IMG/VR virus record: IMGVR_UViG_3300022925_000159
Span: 1 to 25,694 of that record
Length of the DNA: 25,694 nt
Direction: 5' to 3' (one strand)
Source: a virus
Every line of letters begins with the position of its first letter. The first letter of the stretch is position 1. The position numbers were made by a program, and so were the translations under genes. Below are positions 8,733 through 16,316 of this stretch, piece by piece. The notes below the pieces were generated by a model, which did not search any database, was not told the DNA's origin, and saw only the letters and a list, made by a program, of their open reading frames with translations.

Positions 8733-9241
8733 TATATCATCTCCAGCGACTGATGTTTTGTTTCATCGTTACGACGAGTCCAGCCTCTCCCGAATGTTTC
8801 AAAAGTTTTAAGGCTCTCGTAGAAATCTTGCCTTATTTTGTGCATTTCTTCAACAATTTCTTTTTGTGGTTTGTTGGCCACTGCAGCCAGCGTCATGGGA
8901 CCAATGGCTCCATCTGTAGTTACCCCCACGATTGACTGAAGAGCCTTAGCGGAGCGTCCTGGACCACTGTTTACAGCCCAATCAAATAAGAACCAATCAA
9001 CTCCACTCGGAAGATCGTCGCCTCTCACTTTGTCCCAGTATTTAATTTTGTAGAGCGGAGTGACTTGCTCAACTGTCAGAGCCTTGATATCATCTTTGGT
9101 TACTTCATGACCGACATATTCTTCCCAGACTTTTTTAGTTACGCCTAAATTAGTCGCACCTCCAGGATCACTAGGGTGATCAACATAACCACCTTCATGT
9201 TCTAACAGCATCTCCATGCATTTGTTCAAGTTGTGATTCAC
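8732..9241 (-). CDS. Endolysin, GH108 muramidase-like (169 aa)
   Basis: A 169-residue lysozyme of the glycoside hydrolase 108 type, which cuts the glycan backbone of peptidoglycan. Visible features: LLEHEGGYVDHPSDPGGATN with the likely catalytic Glu16 in EGGY, the DPGG loop (25-28), the FDWAVNSGPGRSAKAL helix (86-101), and a C-terminal peptidoglycan-binding-3-like part (VGVTTDGAIGPMTLAA) followed by GRGWTRRNDE. The start is GTG at 9241, overlapping the holin stop (GTGA); the next in-frame ATG at residue 9 is an alternative that still keeps the catalytic residue. There is no signal peptide, so it needs the holin. Length is normal for the family. Confidence 0.85.
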   Translation of the reverse strand: MNHNLNKCMEMLLEHEGGYVDHPSDPGGATNLGVTKKVWEEYVGHEVTKDDIKALTVEQVTPLYKIKYWDKVRGDDLPSGVDWFLFDWAVNSGPGRSAKALQSIVGVTTDGAIGPMTLAAVANKPQKEIVEEMHKIRQDFYESLKTFETFGRGWTRRNDETKHQSLEMI

Positions 9242-9633
9242 TTAGTCAGACCTTTCGATTTCTCAAATGTCCGCATGCCACCGAGACCAAGCATCCCGAG
9301 CAGAACAGTCATTAAAGAGTCCATGTCAAACTGCGGCAGCTCAGGAATCTCTGCACCTGCCCAACCTGCACCGAACAGAATCAGCGGAGCAACCACGAAA
9401 TGATAAGCCAAAGCGACACCGCAAGTCCAACCGATAAAAGGACGCCAACCAGCAACAAATATCGATCTGTGCTGTGCTTCAGCTTTGTTGATATCAGTTT
9501 GTGCCATCGCAGCTTCGTGAGCGTGCTTTTCTGCCATAGTAGCAATGTCATGTGCAAGACGAGCCTTCTGATCTTTGTCCTCAATGAATTTATCGAGGAG
9601 GCCAGTGACTGGACCGATAAGTGCTTGAAGCAT
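9238..9633 (-). CDS. 3TM holin, GTA-type (131 aa)
   Basis: A 131-residue protein fitting the holin family named for gene transfer agents (3TM holin, PF11351). It has an N-terminal hydrophobic helix (LQALIGPVTGLLDKF), a charged helix with DKDQKARLAHDIATMAEKHA, the family signature IFVAGWRPFIGWTCGVALAY at 58-77, then a membrane helix to about residue 90, and a last hydrophobic segment (SLMTVLLGMLGLGGM) before a basic tail. Holins make holes in the inner membrane to release the endolysin. The next gene is an endolysin, overlapping by four bases (GTGA), which supports the role. Confidence 0.8.
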   Translation of the reverse strand: MLQALIGPVTGLLDKFIEDKDQKARLAHDIATMAEKHAHEAAMAQTDINKAEAQHRSIFVAGWRPFIGWTCGVALAYHFVVAPLILFGAGWAGAEIPELPQFDMDSLMTVLLGMLGLGGMRTFEKSKGLTK

Positions 9634-9636
9634 GAT

Positions 9637-9837
9637 TTAACCCTTTCCTTCATGATTCATCCAAACGGCAAATGCACCTGTCATAGCCCCTGTGACAACA
9701 GAAACAAGCCCAGCTTGGGCATTGCTAGGCTCTGGCAAAGACATAAACCACTCAACAACTCGCCAACTCATGAGTGTCATAACTAGCATCATGAATCTAG
9801 GCAGTATTTTCCACTTCAAAAAAGTTTCGACTGTCAT
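9637..9837 (-). CDS. Two-helix membrane protein, holin candidate (66 aa)
   Basis: A 66-residue protein with two clear membrane helices: residues 11-32 (ILPRFMMLVMTLMSWRVVEW) and 42-60 (AGLVSVVTGAMTGAFAVWM), joined by the short loop SLPEPSNAQ and ending in the charged tail NHEGKG. Size and topology fit a class II holin. The next gene also has a holin-type pattern, so one may be holin and the other antiholin or helper. The start is preceded by ACAAGGAGC, a usable ribosome-binding site. No further family name is safe. Confidence 0.7.
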   Translation of the reverse strand: MTVETFLKWKILPRFMMLVMTLMSWRVVEWFMSLPEPSNAQAGLVSVVTGAMTGAFAVWMNHEGKG

Positions 9838-9838
9838 G

Positions 9839-10012
9839 TTAAATGCTCCTTGTTAACAAACTCACAAGAAGCAAAATTGTGGCACCTGCAGTCCCGATCA
9901 TAATACGCTCAATGCGTTTGATACGGAGGATTGTTTCTTTCCAACGCTCCGCACAAACAGCTTCGTGTGTATCAATTTGCGATTGAACGCTCTGGACTGT
10001 CGGCTTCGCCAT
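9839..10012 (-). CDS. Small protein with C-terminal membrane segment (57 aa)
   Basis: A 57-residue frame, ATG 10012 to TAA 9839-9841. The soluble N-terminal part (MAKPTVQSVQSQIDTHEAVC then AERWKETILRIKRIER) is helical and charged; residues 37-53 (IMIGTAGATILLLVSLL) form one membrane helix. It overlaps the upstream gene by 41 bases and its stop is one base before the next ATG. I recall near-identical openings in marine phages. With the two membrane proteins and endolysin that follow, it is a candidate antiholin, pinholin or other lysis regulator. That function is inference. Confidence 0.65.
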   Translation of the reverse strand: MAKPTVQSVQSQIDTHEAVCAERWKETILRIKRIERIMIGTAGATILLLVSLLTRSI

Positions 10013-10208
10013 CCACTTCCTCCACAGTTTTAATCAGTGCTGTGGTGAAAGCGTCTTGTGCCACTTGCACTTGATCAAGTTGAAAACGGAGAGAGCCAGC
10101 CTTGGACTGCAGATCACGAATCTGGTTAATCAGATACATCTGCTGGCTGTCCATAGCAGACTCTTCATATTCCTTACCTGCGATGGTGATTACATTTGAC
10201 TCACTCAT
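9972..10208 (-). CDS. DUF6447-like small protein (78 aa)
   Basis: A 78-residue protein whose start, VITIAGKEYEESAMD, and following heptad-like helix, QMYLINQIRDLQSKAGSLRF, fit my memory of the DUF6447 group of short phage and bacterial proteins (assignment from pattern only). The helix from residue 22 to 62 should form a coiled coil. It overlaps the upstream gene by four bases (ATGA) and, unusually, the next small gene by 41 bases. It has no assigned function; it could act with the fibre or the lysis genes that follow. Confidence 0.65.
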   Translation of the reverse strand: MSESNVITIAGKEYEESAMDSQQMYLINQIRDLQSKAGSLRFQLDQVQVAQDAFTTALIKTVEEVDGEADSPERSIAN

Positions 10209-10450
10209 GCTGTGTAAGCCTTCCCTGCTGTGATTGCGGCATTGACTGCTGTCATGCTTTCATCTGTCCAAAAGTCTTTTGCAACCATGATTTCCAGATG
10301 CTCAACATTACGGTCTACGCAATTTTGCTTTTCAGTTGCATCAAGCTCTTCCCCTTCTGTGCCAGCAATAATACCATTGATAAGGTCAACACTGTCACCC
10401 ATTGCTGAATAGTGCTGTGCAATTTCTTCTGCTGTGATTTCATTGTCCAT
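10205..10450 (-). CDS. Small conserved protein of unknown function (81 aa)
   Basis: An acidic, helical 81-residue protein: MDNEITAEEIAQHYSAMGDS, a CVDRNVEHLEIMVAKDFWT segment and the C-terminal SMTAVNAAITAGKAYTA. The WTDE...AINAAITAGKAYTA ending is one I recall in small proteins after phage fibre genes. An AGGAG lies seven bases before ATG. It overlaps the next gene by four bases (ATGA). A fibre-assembly chaperone is a reasonable guess from its position, since small acidic chaperones often follow fibre genes, but the sequence alone does not show this. Confidence 0.65.
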   Translation of the reverse strand: MDNEITAEEIAQHYSAMGDSVDLINGIIAGTEGEELDATEKQNCVDRNVEHLEIMVAKDFWTDESMTAVNAAITAGKAYTA

Positions 10451-10466
10451 TTTAATCTCCTATAGT

Positions 10467-13400
10467 TTAGTTGGACTCAAGTGCGGCTATACGAGCATTA
10501 GCCTCATCTAGTTGTTGTTTCAGTTCTTTAACTGCATTAACCAGATACCAAGTCATGTTATCTGGGTCTACTGACAGAACGCCTGTAGATTCTTCTTTTA
10601 CCATATCTGGTAATACTTGCTGTATCTCTTGTGCGATTACACCAAGCTGTAAGCCTTCTTTCCTGATAACATTTTTAGCATCAAGTTCTGTAATTTCATC
10701 TTCAGTGCGATACTCAAAGTTGCGAACTTGAACTTGTGTGATTGCATCAAGACCAGTTGTGTTGTCTACAATGTTTTTCTTCAGTCTGCGGTCAGATGTT
10801 GTTGACCAGCTAGATGAGTTGTTACCTTGGTAGACACCCCCACCTCCGGGATAAATAAATCCAGTGGATGTTCCTTTGTCATAAATGTCTGTGTTATCAG
10901 CAACAATGTTAATGGCATAGTTTGCAGTTGCAGTTGACCTTGCTCTACGACCAATATAAACATTACCACTACCTGTCGTTAGGTAGATACCAGCCCCATA
11001 TCCAACAGCCACATTATCTGAACCACTCGTTGTAGTATAGGCAGAATCACCACCTATAAATGTATTATTACTACCTGTGGTCATTGCACCACCAGCATAA
11101 TACCCAATACCAGTATTACCACCGCCTGTGCTAGTTGTGAGAGCAGATGAACCTACTGCAGTGCTATAGTTACTAGTTACATTTGCGTCTAAAGCATTAT
11201 TACCAATGGCGGTATTCTGGATTCCCGTGGTATTAGCATACATTGCATTGTAACCCATCGCAGTGTTAAAGTTTGCAGTGGTGTTTGCTTGCAGTGCAGC
11301 TCTGCCTAATGCCGTATTATACGAACCTGTTGTGTTGCCTTGCAGGTTTGCATAACCAACAGCAGAATTATATTGTCCAGTTGTATTTGCATTTAAGGCA
11401 TAAGCACCAGCTCCTACATTTTCTGTGCCAGTGGTGTTAGAATACGAAGCACGATAACCCACAGCCACATTGTTAGAAGCGGTGGTGTTAGAATACAACG
11501 TATCAGTGCCAACAGCCACGTTAGAAACACCAGACGTGTTGCTGTAAAGAGATTGAAAGCCAAGCCCTACAACATTGTTACCAGTGGTGTTAGAATACAA
11601 AGAGCGATAGCCAAGCGCATCAACATAAAAACCAGTAGTAGTACTATACCCAGACTGATAACCAATAGCGGTGTTGTTGGATGCGGTGGTGTTGAATCGC
11701 AAGGCTTGTCTACCAAGTGCGGTATTATAATTGCCTGTCGTATTTGCATACAAAGACAACACACCCATTGCAGTGTTGTTTGTTCCTGTTGTGTTGGAAT
11801 ACAAAGCCTCATCGCCAAAAGCTGTTACCTCACCTGTGGTGTTGCTGTAGCCAGCTTTATTGCCAACGACAGTTATAGGTGAGCCTGTTGTATTGCTATA
11901 TCCCGCTAAATTACCGATAGCTACATTTTCAGATGCAGTGGTATTATTACGAAGCGCATCCTGACCCATAGCAACACTGTAATTGCCAGTTGTGTTTGAC
12001 ATTAAAGCTCTACGACCAACACCCACATTATATGTTCCTGTTGTATTGGTATAAAGTGAAGATACGCCAAACGCAGTGTTATTACTTGCTGTGTTAAAAT
12101 ATAGAGTGCTTTCCCCAACAGCAGTGTTGCTGCTGCCTGTAGAGTTAGTATAACTGGTCAGTCTTCCTACAGCAGTGTTGCCCGCACCTGTCGTATTACT
12201 ATATCCAGCCTGATACCCCACACCAGTGTTGTTGTTTGCGGTGGTGTTGGAGTAAAGTGCTTGATGACCAATGGCAGTGCTATTGGTGGCAGTGGTGCTA
12301 TTCTGTAACGCACCTGTACCTATACCAATGTTATTAGTATCTCCTGTACCTGCAAAAGTTGTAAGTGCTAGATAACCAATACCAATGTTATTAGACGCAG
12401 TTGTTACTGCATCAAGTGCTTCATTACCAATCCCTATGTTATTATTACCTGTGGTATTTGCATATACTGCACGATATCCTAAACCGATTGTTCTTGTACC
12501 AGTAGTATTACTATACCCTGCCTGATAACCCACTGCTGTGTTGTTAGATGCTGTGGTGTTTGACCCAAGTGCATTTGCACCCACCCCTGTGTTAAATATA
12601 CCTGTTGAGTTTGCATCTAAAGCAGATTGCCCAACTGCGGTGTTTTGATAACCAGTCGAATTTGAGGTAAGAGCTTGATATCCAACAGCAGTGTTGTTAT
12701 CGGCGGTAGTATTCGTGCCTAAAGCCCCTCGTCCAACAGCCACGCTATTGTTGCCTGTCGTGTTGTTTTGCAGAGCCACATACCCAACTGCTACAAGGCT
12801 GCTGCCTGTAGTATTGTCGTAACCAGCCCTCCATCCAACAGCAGTGTTGTTGGACGCAGTTACTTGTGTGTCAAGAGCCTGATGGCCAAGTGCTGTATTA
12901 TAACCGCCAGTGGTCGTATTACGCAGGGAATAGTTACCAACTGCTATATTGTATACGCCAGTGGTATTGCTAAGCAAAGCATTACTACCAAAAGCCACAT
13001 TGTCACTAGCTGTGGTGTTGGCTGACAGTGCCGAAGCACCAAAAGCGTTTAAGCGTGTGCCAGTGGTGTTTGCGTCTAACGAGTATATACCCACTGCCGT
13101 ATTGCTTGCACCTGTCGTGTTTGCTAACAGTGACTGATACCCAACTGCTGTGTTGTTGTTTGCGGTGGTGGTGGCTTTTAATGCCTCTCCTCCAACTGCT
13201 GTATTATAATCTCCGGTAGTTACAGCAACACCTGCTGCCCTGCCTACGAAAACACTCATGTCTGCAGTAGTCGAAGCAAATCCAGCATTAGCACCAAGTG
13301 CAGTATTATTGCCACCAGAAGTTAATGCAGTTAGTGTGTTTAGCCCAACAGCAACATTGTAGTTTCCTGTTAAACTGCCATCATCTAACGCAGCATCACC

Positions 13401-14327
13401 CAACGCCACATTGCCTGTGCCAGTCGGATAATTGCCGTCCAGTTTAATCGTGCCGCTGGAAACATCTAGGTTTGTCCCGACTGTTAAACCTGCACCAGTT
13501 GTAACAAGTTGGCTGTTATCAATTGTGATTGCTGCTGTGCCACCAGTTTTGAAAATGATCGAGTCATTGTCAGAGTCTGAATTTGTGCCACCTTGAATCT
13601 CAATATAACTTTGAGTTGTGCCACCTCTTTTCAGGCTGATTGTAAGTTTGCCAGCCTCACCTGTTGTTTCGTTTGTTTCTGGTGCTGTTACGGCGATGTT
13701 AGCATATTCAACATCTGCTACAGAAACACCCCCAGCACCATCATCGGTGTTAGCGTGGAAAACAATTTTTGAAATTGCATCACCATCTGCTGGGCTAGCA
13801 GAGTTCCGATACATCTTCATGTCTGGCCCAGAAGCAGACCCAGCATTGGTTGATTCTGCTGTGATGAAGTTTCCTGTGCCTGTGCCTTCTATAAAAATAG
13901 AGTCAGTGAAGTAACCATCGTCAATAGCATTGACAGCTCCTGTTGAGGCATCAACATAAACAATTGCTGCTCTGCCATTTGGAATTGTTACTCCTGATCC
14001 ACCTGAAGTTTTGAATGTCAGGTCATAACCACCACTAGTTCCGTTTTTGAAGATATAAACTTTGTCAACATCAGGAACAATGACTTCCCTCGCAGCTGTA
14101 AGAACGCCAGTCATAAGCACAACAGCGTTACGAGCCTCATCAGTCGAGCCATTATTGGTGGTCAGGGTGTAACTTGCTGAGTCATCATGTGTTACGGAGG
14201 CGACTCCTGTAACAGCTTGCTCAAGAAGCGTTCCCAGATTTGTGTTGGTTATTGTTCCCCATGTGCCTGACTTTTCGCCATCAGCCATGAGTTCCAGTCG
14301 GAGATTGGTTGAATAAGTGCTAGGCAT
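10467..14327 (-). CDS. Giant repeat tail fibre with S74 self-cleaving chaperone (1286 aa)
   Basis: The largest gene here. Residues 1-140 form a virion-attachment head (TYSTNLRLELMADGEKSGTW, NLGTLLEQAVTG, VYIFKNGTSGG). Residues 150-305 are a beta-rich linker. Residues 306-1137 hold about 49 tandem 17-residue units of consensus TAVGYQALYSNTTGNNN, like the YadA/trimeric-adhesin head beta-roll. Residues 1178-1286 are the intramolecular chaperone of the peptidase S74 family: SDRRLKKNI with Ser1178 and Lys1183 at the spacing of the catalytic pair, LQLGVIAQEIQQVLPDMVKE, and a C-terminal coiled coil (VKELKQQLDEANARIAALES). Cleavage before Ser1178 would release a 109-residue chaperone after trimer folding. 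It should bind the host surface. AGAGGA precedes the ATG. Confidence 0.85.
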   Translation of the reverse strand: MPSTYSTNLRLELMADGEKSGTWGTITNTNLGTLLEQAVTGVASVTHDDSASYTLTTNNGSTDEARNAVVLMTGVLTAAREVIVPDVDKVYIFKNGTSGGYDLTFKTSGGSGVTIPNGRAAIVYVDASTGAVNAIDDGYFTDSIFIEGTGTGNFITAESTNAGSASGPDMKMYRNSASPADGDAISKIVFHANTDDGAGGVSVADVEYANIAVTAPETNETTGEAGKLTISLKRGGTTQSYIEIQGGTNSDSDNDSIIFKTGGTAAITIDNSQLVTTGAGLTVGTNLDVSSGTIKLDGNYPTGTGNVALGDAALDDGSLTGNYNVAVGLNTLTALTSGGNNTALGANAGFASTTADMSVFVGRAAGVAVTTGDYNTAVGGEALKATTTANNNTAVGYQSLLANTTGASNTAVGIYSLDANTTGTRLNAFGASALSANTTASDNVAFGSNALLSNTTGVYNIAVGNYSLRNTTTGGYNTALGHQALDTQVTASNNTAVGWRAGYDNTTGSSLVAVGYVALQNNTTGNNSVAVGRGALGTNTTADNNTAVGYQALTSNSTGYQNTAVGQSALDANSTGIFNTGVGANALGSNTTASNNTAVGYQAGYSNTTGTRTIGLGYRAVYANTTGNNNIGIGNEALDAVTTASNNIGIGYLALTTFAGTGDTNNIGIGTGALQNSTTATNSTAIGHQALYSNTTANNNTGVGYQAGYSNTTGAGNTAVGRLTSYTNSTGSSNTAVGESTLYFNTASNNTAFGVSSLYTNTTGTYNVGVGRRALMSNTTGNYSVAMGQDALRNNTTASENVAIGNLAGYSNTTGSPITVVGNKAGYSNTTGEVTAFGDEALYSNTTGTNNTAMGVLSLYANTTGNYNTALGRQALRFNTTASNNTAIGYQSGYSTTTGFYVDALGYRSLYSNTTGNNVVGLGFQSLYSNTSGVSNVAVGTDTLYSNTTASNNVAVGYRASYSNTTGTENVGAGAYALNANTTGQYNSAVGYANLQGNTTGSYNTALGRAALQANTTANFNTAMGYNAMYANTTGIQNTAIGNNALDANVTSNYSTAVGSSALTTSTGGGNTGIGYYAGGAMTTGSNNTFIGGDSAYTTTSGSDNVAVGYGAGIYLTTGSGNVYIGRRARSTATANYAINIVADNTDIYDKGTSTGFIYPGGGGVYQGNNSSSWSTTSDRRLKKNIVDNTTGLDAITQVQVRNFEYRTEDEITELDAKNVIRKEGLQLGVIAQEIQQVLPDMVKEESTGVLSVDPDNMTWYLVNAVKELKQQLDEANARIAALESN
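10923..13412 (-). repeat. About 49 tandem 51-base coding repeats in the fibre gene
   Basis: The period is exactly 51 bases where I measured it (GTGGTGTTAGAATAC on the plus strand at 11431 and 11482). Protein units keep A-x-G, the Asn-Thr-Thr-Gly/Ala turn and Asn residues. Most copies vary at third positions, so they are old copies under protein-level selection. A few units are one residue short (around TLYFNTASNN) or long (TTFAGTGDTNN). Confidence 0.85.
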
Positions 14328-14344
14328 GGGTCAATATCCTCTTT

Positions 14345-14764
14345 TTAATCAATCCGAATTATTGCTGCTGCACCAGCTGCAGGAAAAACAATCCGAAAAG
14401 TTCCTGCTGTTACAGTGAAGTCACCGCCAAAACTTAAAACAGCAATTGAATTATCACCAGCAGTCGTGTCATTATAAATTAAAGCACCAGCAGTAGTGAA
14501 TGATGCAGAAGTCCACTCAGGATCATCAAAATCAACATAAGCAGTTGTCCCACTCGTGCCGATTGTCGCTCCTGTCAGAGTTACGCCACCTGCTGTGTAA
14601 CCTGTGCCACTGACTTCGCCTGAGGCAGTATATGCAGTTGTGGTTGCGTCCAAAGTCGCAGAAGAAGTGTAAAGTGCTATCTTGATAGTATCAGTATCAA
14701 GATCCTGTTCTTTTTGGAACAGATCCTCTTTGAAAGAGGTGCACATAGCTTGGGTAATAGCCAT
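14345..14764 (-). CDS. Conserved small virion protein (139 aa)
   Basis: A 139-residue protein of a type I recognise from many podoviruses: MAITQAMCTSFKEDLFQKEQ, then TIKIALYTSSATLDATTTAY, SGTGYTAGGVTLTGA, a central YVDFDDPEWTSASFTTAGAL strand pair, and a final FRIVFPAAGAAAIIRI. The family is nearly always labelled hypothetical; its place between connector and fibre genes suggests a tail or decoration component. GGAGG precedes the start and it lies two bases after the adaptor stop. Mostly beta by composition, with no membrane segment. Confidence 0.75.
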   Translation of the reverse strand: MAITQAMCTSFKEDLFQKEQDLDTDTIKIALYTSSATLDATTTAYTASGEVSGTGYTAGGVTLTGATIGTSGTTAYVDFDDPEWTSASFTTAGALIYNDTTAGDNSIAVLSFGGDFTVTAGTFRIVFPAAGAAAIIRID

Positions 14765-14766
14765 TG

Positions 14767-15390
14767 TTAGATGCCTCCGTTATATTCAGCTGTATAGTTC
14801 CGTGCCATTTCTTGCTGGAACAGTTGCACAGCCTCATCAAACTGTCCCTTGTATAAGTTTAGCGTTTCTGGTGCTTTAAGAAAAGCAGAAGTTTCATAAA
14901 GTGCAGCAGAAAGTAACACTGCCTCCGCATGATCACCTATCCAACTGTTTGCATTCCCTGAAGAAAGCCCAGTTTCAGGTGCTATAAAATCAACATTAGT
15001 TATTATAATAGAATTTGGCGTTGGAGCAAGCGTCACAGTGATTCCACTTGTGCTAGCAGATTTTGTGCTATAATATTTTGGAGTTCCTGTTGCTGTGGCA
15101 TCAGGCCAATAATCACGCAAATAAGAATCAATTCTGTGATCAAGGTAAGAAATCCCAGAAGCAGAAAGAATATCAATCTGCCTGATCATTCTCGCATTTG
15201 GTATTGTATAATCAGCTTGACCATCAACTGTTGCTAAAGGGGAGCTCTGCCTGTAACAAGGCAAACTTGGCAATCTTTGAAAGATCATCTCCTCAGCCTG
15301 AGCAATAATTTGATCAATGGAGTTTGACAACTCTGTTGAGTCATCTTCCATAAAGTTTTGTATATTAGCGACTAATTGTGTATAATTCAT
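14767..15390 (-). CDS. Head-tail adaptor, SU10-type (207 aa)
   Basis: A 207-residue protein resembling the phage SU10 adaptor group. It has an N-terminal helix pair (YTQLVANIQNFMEDDS, DQIIAQAEEMIFQRLPSLP), a beta core (VDGQADYTIPNARMIRQIDI, KYYSTKSASTSGITVTLAPT), and C-terminal helices (AEAVLLSAALYETSAFLKAP, FDEAVQLFQQEMARNY). I chose the ATG at 15390, which makes an ATGA overlap with the upstream stop, over the ATG five codons earlier, which would overlap by 19 bases. Adaptors of this type form the dodecameric ring under the portal. Two adaptor-like proteins in one phage may form successive rings or one may be a tail tube component. Confidence 0.7.
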   Translation of the reverse strand: MNYTQLVANIQNFMEDDSTELSNSIDQIIAQAEEMIFQRLPSLPCYRQSSPLATVDGQADYTIPNARMIRQIDILSASGISYLDHRIDSYLRDYWPDATATGTPKYYSTKSASTSGITVTLAPTPNSIIITNVDFIAPETGLSSGNANSWIGDHAEAVLLSAALYETSAFLKAPETLNLYKGQFDEAVQLFQQEMARNYTAEYNGGI

Positions 15391-16316
15391 ATTCCATACC
15401 CCCATCCTTGCTCACCCCAGCCACCTTGTCCCCATCCTTGGGCTGGCTCGGCTGTTCCGATGGCACCTGTTCCACCTAATCCTGTTTCAGTTATTTCAGC
15501 TACGGCAACTTCGTTACCTGTTGTTCCTATGCCAGACACACCAACAACACCATCAACTTGGACTCTTACGCTACTTCCGTCAGACTCACCAAGGATGTGC
15601 ACTGCACCTGTTCCTGCTACGCCTGTTTCGGCTATCTCAGATTCTTCAAGTGTAGTGCCGAGTGCACCTGTTCCTGCGACTCCTGTCTCAGTTATTTCTG
15701 ATTCAAGAGTGAATGCTCCCAGAGCTCCAATGCCAGCCAAACCTATGACTGTTGTGGCTGTTGAGAATGTTCCTAGAGCACCTGTTCCTGCCAAACCTGT
15801 CACTGGGACAGATATAACAATGTTAGCTACTGCTGTGCCTGTATTGCCTGTGCCTGCTACGCCTGTCTCTGTTATTTCTGATTCAGCTGCATAAACACCA
15901 AGAGCTCCTGTTCCTGCTACACCAACAACATCTGTTTCAAATTCAGTTATTGTTCCTGTGGCACCTGTGCCTGCTACGCCAGTGACTAATAAATCTATCT
16001 CTGGAGAAAATGTATTGCCAACGACCCCAAATGACGGAACACCAACTGGTGGCCTCTGTTGAATAGGTAAAAAAGGATCGTAATTGTAGCCTATGAAAAC
16101 TTCAGCATCTTCTTGTCTGTTATTTCCTGGTCTTGGGTTAAGTAGTGCTGTGGCATCAATGACATTCTTTGCTGGCGTCAGCTGAGGGTGCTTTGGATCC
16201 CACTCTTCTGGCTCAACATAATATCCCTGCCAAGTCCTTTTGAGAGACTTGTAAGGAACTTTGAAGCCTGAGATGTCGCTCGTGGCTACAGATTTTGTGC
16301 CTTTTGCATACCTCAT
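15387..16316 (-). CDS. Phage structural protein with Gly-rich tandem repeats (309 aa)
   Basis: A 309-residue protein in three parts. Residues 1-80 are the same domain as the 108-aa neighbour (SVATSDISGF, VEPEEWDPKHPQLTP, DATALLN, FIGYNYD). Residues 111-288 hold nine copies of a roughly 20-residue unit built on GVAGTGALG (for example at 132-140, 152-160, 212-220, 232-239) with spacers such as ESEITET; this should form a regular beta structure. The last 16 residues are Trp/Gly repeats (GWGQGGWGEQGWGYG). It ends with an ATGA overlap into the second adaptor. It may be a fibre or a connector decoration; function unknown. Confidence 0.75.
   Translation of the reverse strand: MRYAKGTKSVATSDISGFKVPYKSLKRTWQGYYVEPEEWDPKHPQLTPAKNVIDATALLNPRPGNNRQEDAEVFIGYNYDPFLPIQQRPPVGVPSFGVVGNTFSPEIDLLVTGVAGTGATGTITEFETDVVGVAGTGALGVYAAESEITETGVAGTGNTGTAVANIVISVPVTGLAGTGALGTFSTATTVIGLAGIGALGAFTLESEITETGVAGTGALGTTLEESEIAETGVAGTGAVHILGESDGSSVRVQVDGVVGVSGIGTTGNEVAVAEITETGLGGTGAIGTAEPAQGWGQGGWGEQGWGYGI
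15453..15986 (-). repeat. Nine-copy GVAGTGALG coding repeat
   Basis: In-frame degenerate repeat inside the 309-aa gene, units of about 60 bases, visible on the plus strand as recurring gcacctgttcctgc-type blocks. Unit lengths vary (about 18-27 residues), and copy 8 is diverged (GVSGIGTTG). Confidence 0.75.

Noticed and set aside
10923-13412. CRISPR-like regular repetition of short blocks
   Set aside because: Repeats are adjacent 51-base in-frame units of one open gene, with no spacers and with codon-level variation; they encode the fibre repeat.
15376-15894. 172-codon plus-strand Pro/Val-rich frame
   Set aside because: Antisense shadow of the Gly-rich repeats in the 309-aa gene, giving an artificial AxVPATPVS repeat.
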